Assembly: GCF_003097495.1 (NCBI RefSeq)
Contig: NZ_QEOP01000001.1
Span: 62,001 to 126,000, forward strand
Length of the DNA stretch: 64,000 nt
Source of the DNA: Amnibacterium flavum
Lineage (GTDB): Bacteria; Actinomycetota; Actinomycetes; Actinomycetales; Microbacteriaceae
Reading direction: 5' to 3'
The notes below the pieces were generated by a model, which saw only the letters and a program-made list of their open reading frames with translations, did no database searches and had not been told where the DNA came from. Made by a program: the position numbers and the translations under genes. Positions 55,612 through 64,000 of the stretch are shown here, piece by piece. The first letter of the stretch is position 1. Each line of letters starts with the position of its first letter.

Positions 55612-57459
55612 CTACTCGACCGTGACGGACTTCGCGAGGTTGCGCGGCTGGTCCACGTCGAGGCCCTTGGCCGCGGCGAGCTCCATGGCGAAGATCTGCA
55701 GCGGGGCGACGGCCAGCAGCGGCTCGAACATCGGGCCGGCGAGCGGAATCCGGAGCACGTCGTCGGCGTAGGGCAGCACGGCGACGTCGCCCTCCTCGGC
55801 GATCGCGATCACGAATGCGCCTCGCGCGCGGATCTCCTGGATGTTCGAGACGACCTTGCGGTGCAGCGAGTCGCTGTCGCGCGGGCTGGGCACGACCACG
55901 AAGACGCGCTGACCGGGTTCGATCAGCGCGATCGGACCGTGCTTGAGCTCGCCGGCGGCGAAGCCCTCCGCGTGGATGTAGGCGAGCTCCTTGAGCTTGA
56001 GGGCCCCCTCGAGCGCGATGGGGTAGCCGACGTTGCGGCCGAGGAACAGCACGGAGCGGGTGTCGGACATGCCGCGCGCCAGCTCGCGGATCTGCGAGCC
56101 CGTCTCGAGGACCTGGCTCAGCTTGCCGGGCAGCGCCAGCAGCTGCTCGAGATGACCGGCCACCACGCCGGGCTCGAGCGTTCCACGCGCGATGCCGAGC
56201 TTGAGCGCGACGAGGTAGAGCGCCGTGACCTGTGCCACGAACGCCTTCGTGCTGGCGACCGCGACCTCGGGGCCGGCGTGGGTGAACAGCGCCGCGTCGG
56301 ACTCCCGCGCGATCGTCGCCCCCTGCGTGTTGCAGATGGAGAGCGTGTTCGCACCGCGCTCCCCTGCGTACTTGACGGCCATCAGCGTGTCCATCGTCTC
56401 GCCCGACTGGCTGATCGAGATCACCAGGGTGCGCGAGGTCAGCACCGGGTCGCGATAGCGGAACTCGTGCGACAGCTCCACCTCGGTCGGGACTCCCGCC
56501 CACTTCTCGAGCGCGTACTTGCCGAGGATCCCCGAGTAGGCGGCGGTGCCGCAGGCCACGATGATGATGCGGTCGACGTCGTCGAGCGCGGCCTGGATCG
56601 GGTCGAGCTCTGGCAGCACCACGTCGCCGTCGACGACCCGGCCGAGCAGGGTGTTCGCGATCGCGTCGGGCTCCTCGCTGATCTCCTTCGCCATGAAGCT
56701 CGACCAGCCGCCCTTCTCGGCGGCGGACGCATCCCACGCGACCTCGAACTCCCGCGACTCGGCCGGATTGCCGGCGAAGTCGGTGACCTCGACCGAGCCC
56801 GGGCGGATGGTCACGATCTGGTCCTGCCCGATCTCCATGGCGCGGCGGGTGAATTCCACGAACGCGGCCACATCCGAGCCGAGGAAGTTCTCGCCGTCAC
56901 CCAGCCCGATGACGAGGGGCGAGTTGCGCCGCGCGCCCACGACGACGCCGGGCGAGTCCTGATGCACCGCGAGAAGGGTGAACGCGCCGTGCAGACGCGA
57001 GACCACCTGGCGGAAGGCCTCGGTGAGGTCGCCGGTCTCGCGGTAGCGCTGGCCGACCATGATGGCCGCGACCTCGGTGTCCGTCTCGCTCGTGAACGTC
57101 ACGCCCTCGGCGAGGAGCTCGCCCTTGAGCTCGGCGAAGTTCTCGATGATCCCGTTGTGGATGAGGGCGAGCTTGCCGTCGTCGCCGAGGTGCGGGTGCG
57201 CGTTGGCATCCGTCGGGCCGCCGTGCGTCGCCCACCGGGTGTGCCCGATGCCGGTCGTGCCGTCGGCGAGCGGGTGCTCGGCGAGCTCGGCCGTCAGCTC
57301 GGCGAGCTTGCCCGCCTTCTTGGCGGTCCCGAGAACTCCATCCGGGCCGATCACGGCGACGCCCGCGGAGTCGTAACCCCGGTACTCGAGACGCCGCAGC
57401 CCACCCATCAGCACGGACAGGCTCTGCCGCGGTCCGACGTATCCGACGATTCCACACAT
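55612..57459 (-). CDS. glmS: Glutamine-fructose-6-phosphate aminotransferase
   Basis: Makes glucosamine-6-P, the first amino-sugar step towards peptidoglycan; 615 residues. N-terminal glutaminase with nucleophile Cys2 (CGIVGYVG) and [20 protein letters not shown]-terminal two-SIS isomerase part ([32 protein letters not shown], ending NLAKSVTVE). First gene of the operon running to tsaD. The region upstream shows no glmS ribozyme: only 60 bases separate it from divergent coaA. Confidence 0.96.
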   Translation of the reverse strand: MCGIVGYVGPRQSLSVLMGGLRRLEYRGYDSAGVAVIGPDGVLGTAKKAGKLAELTAELAEHPLADGTTGIGHTRWATHGGPTDANAHPHLGDDGKLALIHNGIIENFAELKGELLAEGVTFTSETDTEVAAIMVGQRYRETGDLTEAFRQVVSRLHGAFTLLAVHQDSPGVVVGARRNSPLVIGLGDGENFLGSDVAAFVEFTRRAMEIGQDQIVTIRPGSVEVTDFAGNPAESREFEVAWDASAAEKGGWSSFMAKEISEEPDAIANTLLGRVVDGDVVLPELDPIQAALDDVDRIIIVACGTAAYSGILGKYALEKWAGVPTEVELSHEFRYRDPVLTSRTLVISISQSGETMDTLMAVKYAGERGANTLSICNTQGATIARESDAALFTHAGPEVAVASTKAFVAQVTALYLVALKLGIARGTLEPGVVAGHLEQLLALPGKLSQVLETGSQIRELARGMSDTRSVLFLGRNVGYPIALEGALKLKELAYIHAEGFAAGELKHGPIALIEPGQRVFVVVPSPRDSDSLHRKVVSNIQEIRARGAFVIAIAEEGDVAVLPYADDVLRIPLAGPMFEPLLAVAPLQIFAMELAAAKGLDVDQPRNLAKSVTVE

Positions 57460-57519
57460 GAACCCGATTCTAGGTTGGCGCGATCGGGGGCCCGCCCTCC
57501 CCCGCTACGCTGGGGGGCG

Positions 57520-58467
57520 ATGAGCGATACGGGATCGGTGCCTGTCCAGCCCACGCCGTTCATCGAGATCGACCGCGCACGCTGGGCGGCGCTGGCCCCC
57601 ACGGCGACGGGTGCGCTCAGCGAGAGCGATCTGATCCGGCTCCGCGGGTTGGGCGAGCCTCTCGACACGGCCGAGGTCCGCGACGTCTATCTGCCGCTCA
57701 GCCGATTGCTCAATCTCTACGCGACGGGTACTCGCGCCCTGCAGCGCTCGACGAGCGAGTTCCTCGGCGAGAGTGCCGCGAAGGTCCCGTTCGTGATCGG
57801 TATCGCGGGGTCCGTCGCCGTCGGCAAGTCGACGGTCGCACGGCTGCTGCGCGAACTGCTCTCACGCTGGGAGGGCACCCCGCGCGTCGAACTGGTCACG
57901 ACCGACGGGTTCCTGTTCCCGAACGCCGAGCTCGAACGGCGCGGGATCATGGACCGCAAGGGCTTCCCCGAGTCCTATGACAGGCGCAAGCTGCTGCGCT
58001 TCGTGAGCCGTGTGAAGAGCGGGGTCAGCGAGGTGCGAGCGCCCTTCTACTCGCATCTCAACTACGACATCGTGCCGTCCGCCGAGATCGTCGTCCATCA
58101 GCCCGACGTGCTGATCGTCGAGGGCCTGACGGTGCTGCAGCCGCCCTCGCCGACCTCGAACCTGGCCCTCAGCGACCTGTTCGACTTCAGCATCTACGTC
58201 GATGCGCGCACGAGCGACATCGCCCGCTGGTACGAGGAGCGCTTCCTCCGCCTGCAGCGCGGAGCCTTCGCCGATCCCAAGTCGTACTTCCACCGCTATG
58301 CCTCGCTCACGGAGTCGGAGGCTCGCGCGCGGGCGCAGACCATCTGGACCGAGATCAACGAGCCGAACCTCACCCAGAACGTCCTGCCGACGCGGTCACG
58401 GGCCACGCTCGTACTCCGGAAATCCGGGGACCACGCGGTGCGCAGCGTGCTGCTCCGCAAGCTCTGA
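57520..58467 (+). CDS. coaA: Pantothenate kinase, type I
   Basis: First step of CoA synthesis, 315 residues. Prokaryotic CoaA (type I): [14 protein letters not shown] start, Walker [55 protein letters not shown] and the ENVLPTR-like [17 protein letters not shown] ending. ATG at 57520 after GGGGGGCG, divergent from glmS. CoA usually feeds back on this type of kinase. Confidence 0.95.
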   Translation: MSDTGSVPVQPTPFIEIDRARWAALAPTATGALSESDLIRLRGLGEPLDTAEVRDVYLPLSRLLNLYATGTRALQRSTSEFLGESAAKVPFVIGIAGSVAVGKSTVARLLRELLSRWEGTPRVELVTTDGFLFPNAELERRGIMDRKGFPESYDRRKLLRFVSRVKSGVSEVRAPFYSHLNYDIVPSAEIVVHQPDVLIVEGLTVLQPPSPTSNLALSDLFDFSIYVDARTSDIARWYEERFLRLQRGAFADPKSYFHRYASLTESEARARAQTIWTEINEPNLTQNVLPTRSRATLVLRKSGDHAVRSVLLRKL

Positions 58468-58488
58468 GCCCGCGCGACGCGACTCGGA

Positions 58489-59850
58489 TCAGAGTGCGAG
58501 GCGCTCGCGGACGACGTCGCTGAGTTCGTGGGCGATGCGGTCGGCCGTGGGCTGATCCGCGGCCTCCACCATGACGCGCACCATGGGCTCGGTGCCCGAC
58601 GGCCGCAGCAGGACCCGGCCGGTGTCGGCCAGCTCCGCCTCTGCGGCGGCCACCGCGGCGGCGATGACCTCGTCGTCGCCGAGCCGGTGGTGGTCGACAT
58701 CGCGGACGTTGATCAGGATCTGCGGGTACACGGTCATCACCGAGGCGAGTTCGGCGAGCGTCTTGCCCGTGCGGGCGACCTCGGCGGCGATGTGGAGTCC
58801 GGTGAGGAGCCCGTCGCCCGTCGTCGCGAACGAGCTCATGATGACGTGGCCCGACTGCTCTCCGCCGAGGGAGAGGCCGCGATTGCCGAGTTCCTCGAGC
58901 ACGTAGCGGTCGCCGACGCGGGTCTGCACGGTCTCGATGCCGTGGTCGCGCAGCGCGAGCTTGAGTCCGAGGTTGCTCATCACGGTGGTCACGAGCGTGC
59001 GATCGGTGAGCACGCCCCGGTCGGCCATGCCGATGGCGAGGATGGCCATGATCTGGTCTCCGTCGACCACGTTGCCGTCGGCGTCCACGGCGAGGCAGCG
59101 GTCGGCGTCGCCGTCGTGAGCGATTCCGAGATCGGCACCGTGCTCGACGACAGCGCGCTGGAGAGGGGCGAGGTAGGTCGAACCGACCCCGTCGTTGATG
59201 TTGAGCCCGTCGGGATCGTTCCCGATCACCGTGACCCGGGCACCCGCGTCGGAGAAGACCTCGGGTGAGACACCCGCTGCGGCACCGTTCGCGCAGTCGA
59301 GCACGATGTGCAGCCCGTCGAGGCGATGCGGGAGGGTGCTGAGCAGGTGGAGGACGTAGCGGTCCTCGGCGTCGGCGAAGCGCCGGACACGACCGACGTC
59401 GGCTCCCGTCGGAGCGAGCATCTCGCCGCTCATCGCGTGCTCGATGCGATCCTCGACCTCGTCGGGCAGCTTGACTCCGCCGCGCGCGAAGATCTTGATG
59501 CCGTTGTCGGCGGCGGGGTTGTGCGACGCCGACACCATGACGCCGAAGTCGGCGTCGATGTCGGCGATCAGGAACGCCGCAGCAGGGGTCGGGATGACCC
59601 CGGCGTCGAGCACGTCGACACCCGAACTCGCGAGACCGGCCGCAACAGCTGCGGACAGGAACTCTCCCGAGATCCGGGGGTCGCGCGCGACGACGGCGAC
59701 GGGCCTCCGCCCGGAACGTCGACGCTCTTCAGCGCGACGACCGGAACGGAAGACCACCGCGGTGGCCTGCGCTACGGATAGCGCAAGGCCCACCGAGATG
59801 TCACGGTTCGCGAGTCCGCGGATACCGTCAGTGCCGAAAAGCCGTGGCAC
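58489..59850 (-). CDS. glmM: Phosphoglucosamine mutase
   Basis: Converts glucosamine-6-P to glucosamine-1-P on the way to UDP-GlcNAc; 453 residues. N-terminus [16 protein letters not shown], active-site phosphoserine Ser109 in [12 protein letters not shown], metal-binding DGDADRC and the C-terminal phosphate-binding [12 protein letters not shown]. Encoded after rpsI by 19 bases, the conserved rplM-rpsI-glmM order. Its substrate comes from GlmS at 55.6 kb. Confidence 0.96.
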   Translation of the reverse strand: MPRLFGTDGIRGLANRDISVGLALSVAQATAVVFRSGRRAEERRRSGRRPVAVVARDPRISGEFLSAAVAAGLASSGVDVLDAGVIPTPAAAFLIADIDADFGVMVSASHNPAADNGIKIFARGGVKLPDEVEDRIEHAMSGEMLAPTGADVGRVRRFADAEDRYVLHLLSTLPHRLDGLHIVLDCANGAAAGVSPEVFSDAGARVTVIGNDPDGLNINDGVGSTYLAPLQRAVVEHGADLGIAHDGDADRCLAVDADGNVVDGDQIMAILAIGMADRGVLTDRTLVTTVMSNLGLKLALRDHGIETVQTRVGDRYVLEELGNRGLSLGGEQSGHVIMSSFATTGDGLLTGLHIAAEVARTGKTLAELASVMTVYPQILINVRDVDHHRLGDDEVIAAAVAAAEAELADTGRVLLRPSGTEPMVRVMVEAADQPTADRIAHELSDVVRERLAL

Positions 59851-59868
59851 GGCAGCCAGGCCGTCGGA

Positions 59869-60354
59869 TCAGCGCTTCGAGAACTGAGGAGCCTTGCGGG
59901 CCTTCTTCAGACCGGCCTTCTTACGCTCCTTGACCCGAGCGTCGCGGCTCAGGAAGCCGGCCTTCTTGAGGCTGGGGCGGTTGTTCTCCTCGTCGATGCC
60001 GTTGAGTGAACGCGCGATGCCGAGGCGGAGGGCGCCGGCCTGGCCGGAGGGGCCACCACCCGAGATGCGGGCGATCACGTCGTAGCTGCCGAGCAGGTCG
60101 AGGACCTTGAACGGGTCGTTGACGAGCTGCTGGTGCAGCTTATTGGGGAAGTAGTCGGCGAACTCGCGGCCGTTGACCGTGATCTTGCCGGAGCCGGGAA
60201 CGATGCGCACGCGGGCGATGGCCTGCTTGCGGCGGCCCACGGCTGCGCCGGGGACGTTCAGCACCGCGCGAGGGGTGCTGGGAGCTGCTTCCGCCGGGGT
60301 CTCGGTGGTGAAGCTCTCGGGAGCGTTTTCGATGGAGTCTGCGATTCTCGCCAT
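59869..60354 (-). CDS. rpsI: 30S ribosomal protein S9
   Basis: 161 residues: a non-conserved Glu/Thr/Pro-rich extension of about 35 residues seen in actinobacteria, then [43 protein letters not shown] and the basic C-terminal tail RKAPQFSKR that reaches the P-site tRNA. ATG at 60354; a longer frame upstream only shadows rplM. Follows rplM by 28 bases. Confidence 0.96.
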   Translation of the reverse strand: MARIADSIENAPESFTTETPAEAAPSTPRAVLNVPGAAVGRRKQAIARVRIVPGSGKITVNGREFADYFPNKLHQQLVNDPFKVLDLLGSYDVIARISGGGPSGQAGALRLGIARSLNGIDEENNRPSLKKAGFLSRDARVKERKKAGLKKARKAPQFSKR

Positions 60355-60382
60355 GAGATGAGTCCTATGGTCCGGTCGGCGC

Positions 60383-60829
60383 TTACTGCGCGACCTGGTT
60401 GAGGGTGTAGGTCTTGGGCTGCTGCGCAGCGTGAGGGTGCTCGGGGCCGGCGTAGACCTTGAGCTTCTTGATCTGGGCACGGCCCAGCGAGTTCTTCGGC
60501 AGCATGCCGCGGACGGCCTTCTCGACGGCACGCGTCGGGTGCTTCTCGAGCAGGTCGGTGTAGCTCGTGGCCGTGAGACCGCCCGGGTAACCCGAGTGGC
60601 GGTAGGCCTTCTTCTGAGCCAGCTTCGAACCGGTCAGGGCGACCTTCTCGGCGTTGATGATGATGACGAAGTCACCGCCGTCGACGTGCGGGGCGAAGGT
60701 GGGCTTGTGCTTGCCGCGCAGCAGGGCTGCGGTGTGGCTGGCGAGACGTCCGAGGACGATGTCTGCTGCATCGATGACCACCCAGTCGTGCTGGAGGTCA
60801 CCTTCTTTGGGCGTGAATGTACGCGTCAC
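60383..60829 (-). CDS. rplM: 50S ribosomal protein L13
   Basis: 148 residues. [30 protein letters not shown] and the diagnostic [46 protein letters not shown]. First gene of rplM-rpsI-glmM. In most actinobacteria truA lies directly upstream after rplQ; here truA is upstream (60977) but no rplQ precedes it. Confidence 0.97.
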   Translation of the reverse strand: MTRTFTPKEGDLQHDWVVIDAADIVLGRLASHTAALLRGKHKPTFAPHVDGGDFVIIINAEKVALTGSKLAQKKAYRHSGYPGGLTATSYTDLLEKHPTRAVEKAVRGMLPKNSLGRAQIKKLKVYAGPEHPHAAQQPKTYTLNQVAQ

Positions 60830-60976
60830 AGAACTGATCTTTCTGTCGAGGTGTTCTTGGATCCCGCTCCGATGGGAGTTCTCACGATGTGCGGCCGGAC
60901 GATGTCCGACGGTGTGGGAACGCCTCAGTGGAGGGCTCGGCGATGCGTCCGCTTACACGGACGCCAACGGGAGACT

Positions 60977-61873
60977 CTACCGGTTCGAGGCATCCTCGGC
61001 AAGCTCTGCGGCCTCGCGCCGCGCTCGGGTCTGATCGGCACGAGCCGCGACATCGGAGTCGGCGGGGTAGGCGACCTCGAGGAGCGTGAGACCGCGGGCG
61101 GGGAGCACGGCGACCTCGCCGCTGCGCCTGCGTTCGTGCAGCAGCGCCGCGAGGCGATCGCTGGTGAGCCGCCCCTCGCTCACCGCGACCGCGGCGCCCA
61201 TCAGGGAGCGGACCATCGAGTGGCAGAACGCGTCGGCCTGCAGGGTCGCGATGACCACACCGTCCGCGTCCCGCCGCCAGGAGAACTCCTGCAGGGTGCG
61301 GATCGTCGTCGCGCCATCACGCGCCTTGCAGTAGGCGGCGAAGTCGCCGAGGCCGAGCATGCCCTGACAGGCCAGCGCCATCAGTTCCACATCGAGCTCC
61401 GGGCCGTACCAGACGGTGCGGTGCCGCTGGAGCGGGTCCTTGACGGCGAGCGCGTCGGCGATACGGAACTCGTACCGCCGCCAGCTCGCGCTGAACCGGG
61501 CGTCGAATCCCTCGGGAGCGTGATCGCACGAGGTGATGATGACGTCGGTGTAGGAGCCGAGGATGCCGTTGAGCCGGTCGCGGAGGAGTTCGTCGGCCTT
61601 GCGCCCGGTCGACTGCGCCAGACGCGTGCTCTCGAGCGCAGCGACATGAGCCCGCTCGAGGTCGACGTGCGCCACCTGACCGGTCGCGTGGACTCCCGAG
61701 TCGGTGCGCCCCGCGACGGAGAAGGACGGGTGGACGGGAGACTTGCGGAAGAGCGTCGCGACCGCCTCCTCCAGCACACCCTGGACGGTGCGCAGCCCCG
61801 GCTGCTTGGCCCAGCCGTTGAAGTGCGTGCCGTCATACGCGATCCCGAGTCGGAAGCGGACTGGCGAGGACAC
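60977..61873 (-). CDS. truA: tRNA pseudouridine(38-40) synthase
   Basis: 298 residues. TruA marks: LGIAYDGTHFNGWAKQPGLRTVQGVLEEA, catalytic Asp in GRTDSGVHATGQVAHVD, RYEFRIAD, FCHSMVRSLMGA and the ending TLLEVAYP. GTG start, divergent from the ligase gene at 61979. Reads towards rplM, 147 bases away. Modifies the anticodon stem of several tRNAs. Confidence 0.94.
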   Translation of the reverse strand: MSSPVRFRLGIAYDGTHFNGWAKQPGLRTVQGVLEEAVATLFRKSPVHPSFSVAGRTDSGVHATGQVAHVDLERAHVAALESTRLAQSTGRKADELLRDRLNGILGSYTDVIITSCDHAPEGFDARFSASWRRYEFRIADALAVKDPLQRHRTVWYGPELDVELMALACQGMLGLGDFAAYCKARDGATTIRTLQEFSWRRDADGVVIATLQADAFCHSMVRSLMGAAVAVSEGRLTSDRLAALLHERRRSGEVAVLPARGLTLLEVAYPADSDVAARADQTRARREAAELAEDASNR

Positions 61874-61896
61874 CCTTCGATTCTAGGGAAAGCGTC

Positions 61897-61949
61897 GACT
61901 CGCCCACTTCGGGCAGTCGTGCGCGCGCGACACTGCCGGAACTGGGCAA
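61897..61949. repeat. Palindromic intergenic repeat, family F copy 2
   Basis: Starts with the 17 bases GACTCGCCCACTTCGGG shared with 5832-5848 (complement). Its arms (about GCCCACTTCGGGCAGTCGT and ACACTGCCGGAACTGGGC) pair imperfectly over about 18 bp around GCGCGCGCG. It lies in the 105-bp divergent space between truA and the DNA ligase gene. Confidence 0.5.
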
Positions 61950-61978
61950 CTCGCAGGGGTGGTGGCCAGGATGTCTCC

Positions 61979-63019
61979 ATGGATATTCCCGAGCCGATGC
62001 TCGCCAAGGCCGTCGCGAGCGTTCCCGAGACCGCGCCCGGCGGCGGCGCACTTCTGTACGAGCCCAAGTGGGACGGTTTCCGTGCGATCGTCAGCGTCGA
62101 CGGCGACGACATCGAGATCGGGAGCCGCGGCGCCAAGCCCCTCACCCGGTACTTCCCGGAGTTGGTCGAGGCCTTCCGGTCTCAACTGCCGGATGGCTGC
62201 GTGCTCGACGGCGAGGTCGTGCTGAGGCGAGGGGCGAGCGGGGACGAGCGGCTCGACTGGGAGACGCTGTCGCAGCGCATCCATCCCGCCGCCAGCCGCA
62301 TCGCGAGGCTGTCGGCGGAGACCCCCGCCTCCTTCGTCGCCTTCGATCTGCTCGAGGAGGGCGGCGAGTCGCTCCTCGATCTGCCGTTCGGCGAGCGCCG
62401 TGCACGACTCGAGAAGCTGGGCGCACGACTCTCCGCGCCACTGCACCTGACCCGCGTGACGGACGATGTGGAGCTCGCGCGCACCTGGCTCGTCGAGTTC
62501 GAGGGGGCGGGCCTCGACGGGGTCGTCGCGAAGCCCGCCGACGCCGTCTACCAGCCCGGCAAGCGCGCGATGCTGAAGATCAAGCACGCTCGCACCGCGG
62601 ATTGCATCGTCACCGGGTACCGCACCCACAAGAGCGGCTCGGGCGTCGGGTCGCTGCTCCTCAGCCTGTACGACTCGGAGGGCGAGCTGCGCGGCGTCGG
62701 CGGGATCTCGGCCTTCACCGACAAGAAGCGGCAGGAGCTCGTCGACGAGCTCGAGCCGTACCTCGCTCGTGGCGAGGATGGGGAGCCGATCCGCGGGGAG
62801 GGCGAGCGCAACCGCTTCTCCTCGTCGAAGGACACCTCGTTCGCGGTCCTCCGCCCCGAGCTCGTCGTCGAGGTGAAGTACGACCAGATGGAGGGCGACC
62901 GGTTCCGGCACACCGTCCAGTTCGCGCGCTGGCGTCCCGACCGCGACGCCCGGTCCTGCACGTTCGACCAGCTCGAGGTGCCGAACGCCTACGACCTGGC
63001 CCAGGTGCTCGACAGCTGA
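61979..63019 (+). CDS. ligC: ATP-dependent DNA ligase (LigC type)
   Basis: 346-residue ligase with only the nucleotidyltransferase and OB-fold core. Adenylated Lys30 in the KWDGFR motif (EPKWDGFRAIV), then SRGAKPLTRYFPEL, LDGEVVL, SFVAFDLL, EGLDGVV-like AGLDGVVAKPAD and MLKIKH as motif V. OB fold from about 210 (DCIVTGYRTHKSGSG) to the RFRHTVQFARWRPDRD ending. Related to mycobacterial LigC, a back-up ligase for non-homologous end joining or base-excision repair. The next genes are a TPR protein and, converging, a LigD-polymerase-like gene. Confidence 0.92.
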   Translation: MDIPEPMLAKAVASVPETAPGGGALLYEPKWDGFRAIVSVDGDDIEIGSRGAKPLTRYFPELVEAFRSQLPDGCVLDGEVVLRRGASGDERLDWETLSQRIHPAASRIARLSAETPASFVAFDLLEEGGESLLDLPFGERRARLEKLGARLSAPLHLTRVTDDVELARTWLVEFEGAGLDGVVAKPADAVYQPGKRAMLKIKHARTADCIVTGYRTHKSGSGVGSLLLSLYDSEGELRGVGGISAFTDKKRQELVDELEPYLARGEDGEPIRGEGERNRFSSSKDTSFAVLRPELVVEVKYDQMEGDRFRHTVQFARWRPDRDARSCTFDQLEVPNAYDLAQVLDS

Positions 63020-63052
63020 GCCGGGCGAGCGGCCCGCTCGTAGGCTGGAGGG

Positions 63053-63532
63053 ATGTCCTCCTCCGATTGGCAGACCCGCGTCGACGACCTGTGGCTCACC
63101 CTCGACGAACAGGAGCCCGAACGTTTCGTCGCGGCGATGCAGGAGCTCGCCGACGAGCACCCCGGTGATCCCGTCGCGCTCTTCGAGCTGGCAGGAGCGA
63201 ACGACTCGACGGGTGCGACCGACCTCGCGGTCCCGCTCTACCGGCAGGCACTCGCGGGAGGGCTCGACTCGTCACGTCACCGGCAGGCATCGATTCAGCT
63301 CGCCAGCTCGTTGCGCGTGCTGGGCCGGTTCGACGAGTCCGTCGCGATCCTGACGGACGAGTCGGCGCGGGTGTCGGACGATCTGGACGACGCCGTCCAC
63401 GCCTTCCTCGCGCTCGCCCTGGTGGACGCCGACCGGTCGCGCGAGGCGGTCGCCCTTCTGCTCACCGGGCTCGCCCCGCGGCTCCCCCGCTACCGGCGCT
63501 CGGTCACGGCCTACGCGGCGGCCCTGCGCTGA
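63053..63532 (+). CDS. Tetratricopeptide repeat protein (TPR_5-like)
   Basis: 159-residue helical protein with about three TPR-like helix pairs (WLTLDEQEPERFVAAMQELADEH, ALFELAGANDSTGATDLAVPLYRQAL, ASIQLASSLRVLGRFDESVAIL). It matches the small cytosolic tetratricopeptide type common in actinobacteria. ATG 34 bases after the ligase stop, so probably co-transcribed. Likely a protein-binding adaptor; partner unknown. Confidence 0.82.
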   Translation: MSSSDWQTRVDDLWLTLDEQEPERFVAAMQELADEHPGDPVALFELAGANDSTGATDLAVPLYRQALAGGLDSSRHRQASIQLASSLRVLGRFDESVAILTDESARVSDDLDDAVHAFLALALVDADRSREAVALLLTGLAPRLPRYRRSVTAYAAALR

Positions 63533-63548
63533 CCCGATCCGACCGCGG

Positions 63549-64000
63549 TCAGTCGGCGACGGGCTTGCGAGCCTTCGACGGCTGCACGCGCGGCGGCTCA
63601 CCGGGCATCTTCGGGTAATCCGGTGGGTAGGGCATCTCGCCCTGGCCGTTCGCCAGGTCGCGCTCCCACCACTCGAGGAGGGTGTCGAGCACGCCGGGCT
63701 CCGGCGCGTCCTCCCAGGCATCCCCGCGCTCGGCGAGGATCGCAGGCGTCGACAGCACCGTGAAGTCGCCCGGAGCGATATCGGCCAGGTCGTCCCAGCG
63801 GACGGGCATCGAGACCGTCGCACCCGCCGTCGCTCGCGGACTGTAGGCGCCCGCGATCGTCCGGTCGCGCGCCGCCTGATTGAAGTCGACGAAAACGCGT
63901 TCCCCGCGCTCCTCCTTCCACCACGCGGTCGTCACGTCGTCGGGCATCCGCCGCTCGAGTGCGCGCGCCGCGGCGATGACCGCGTGCCGCACCTCGATGA
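63549..64000 (-). CDS. LigD-like DNA polymerase domain protein, partial
   Basis: C-terminal about 150 residues of a primase-polymerase of the LigD PolDom family; the gene continues past the right edge. Seen: MPDDVTTAWWKEERGERVFVDFNQAARDRTIAGAYSPRATAGATVSMPVRWDDL, the conserved C-terminal palm of PolDom, then DFTVLSTPAILAERGD. A Pro/Lys-rich tail (PPRVQPSKARKPVAD) ends it. It converges on the ligC-TPR pair, and a Ku gene may lie nearby outside the window. Confidence 0.88.
   Translation of the reverse strand, partial: IEVRHAVIAAARALERRMPDDVTTAWWKEERGERVFVDFNQAARDRTIAGAYSPRATAGATVSMPVRWDDLADIAPGDFTVLSTPAILAERGDAWEDAPEPGVLDTLLEWWERDLANGQGEMPYPPDYPKMPGEPPRVQPSKARKPVAD

Noticed and set aside
55612-57519. 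glmS ribozyme or amino-sugar riboswitch upstream of glmS
   Set aside because: Only 60 bases separate glmS and coaA, too short for the ribozyme, and no conserved core is seen.
54241-58467. A 1,408-codon open frame on the plus strand antisense to alr, acpS and glmS
   Set aside because: It mirrors the codon pattern of well-identified minus-strand genes, is Arg/Asp/Glu/Gly-rich with no domain, and only its last part (57520-58467) is real, namely coaA.
60431-63019. An 862-codon frame starting antisense to rplM and truA
   Set aside because: Only the final 346 codons are a real gene (ligC), with its own ATG at 61979. The rest is a GC-rich shadow.

Overview
This window is a chromosomal segment of a high-GC Gram-positive actinobacterium, most likely a member of the Microbacteriaceae; I cannot name the genus from sequence alone. 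The signs are very high GC with frequent GTG/TTG starts, an Lsr2 nucleoid protein, a GuaB3-type IMPDH paralogue, a PerM/DUF6350-purN-purH-sucCD block, an AdaA-AlkA fusion and a CIRCE-controlled groES. Nearly all of it is core metabolism and housekeeping. I see no prophage, no CRISPR array, no tRNA or rRNA gene and no transposase.

Layout. 1-5.8 kb: amino-sugar uptake and catabolism (sugar ABC permease and lipoprotein, divergent ROK repressor, nagA-nagB). 5.9-10.1 kb: icd, then an alkylation-repair island (AdaA-AlkA, Ogt, a GNAT protein and an alkyltransferase-like protein with Trp in place of the acceptor Cys). 10.3-15.3 kb: heterodimeric ABC exporter and a membrane-anchored dimethylargininase-like protein. 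15.5-21.8 kb: sucC-sucD, two membrane proteins (one PerM-like), purN-purH. 22-29.4 kb: lsr2, PcrA/UvrD helicase, small membrane proteins, a secreted cell-wall-sorted alkaline phosphatase, DUF1905. 29.4-38.3 kb: guanine-nucleotide and glycerol-3-phosphate block (guaB, guaB3, glpD, SURF1, DUF3817, guaA), interrupted by a small gene cassette. 38.6-47.3 kb: branched-chain amino acid ABC transporter (livHMGF) with two binding proteins, separated by a regulator/short-chain dehydrogenase pair. 47.4-51.3 kb: rarD, groES, a methyltransferase, three small DUF4190-like membrane proteins. 51.4-58.5 kb: glmS-acpS-alr-tsaE-tsaB-rimI-tsaD operon (cell wall precursors and the t6A tRNA modification machinery) and divergent coaA. 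58.5-64 kb: truA, rplM-rpsI-glmM, then an ATP-dependent DNA ligase and the edge of a LigD-like polymerase gene.

The most unusual content is between genes. At least three families of short palindromic repeats are dispersed in intergenic DNA, plus two further nested palindromes. One family, about 56 bp with a hairpin of up to 15 bp, occurs five times. Two copies in opposite orientation, 55/56 identical, exactly bracket a gene for an AbiEi-type helix-turn-helix protein with a nuclease-like C-terminus, between guaB3 and guaB, genes that are normally neighbours in actinobacteria. Two more copies form a gene-free inverted pair of 181 bp. This resembles an autonomous/non-autonomous mobile pair without a recognisable transposase and is the best candidate here for an undescribed system. 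Other oddities: guaA appears to start at an ATT codon, LivH carries a secreted Ig-like domain at its N-terminus, and GuaB3 has no cysteine at the IMPDH catalytic position.
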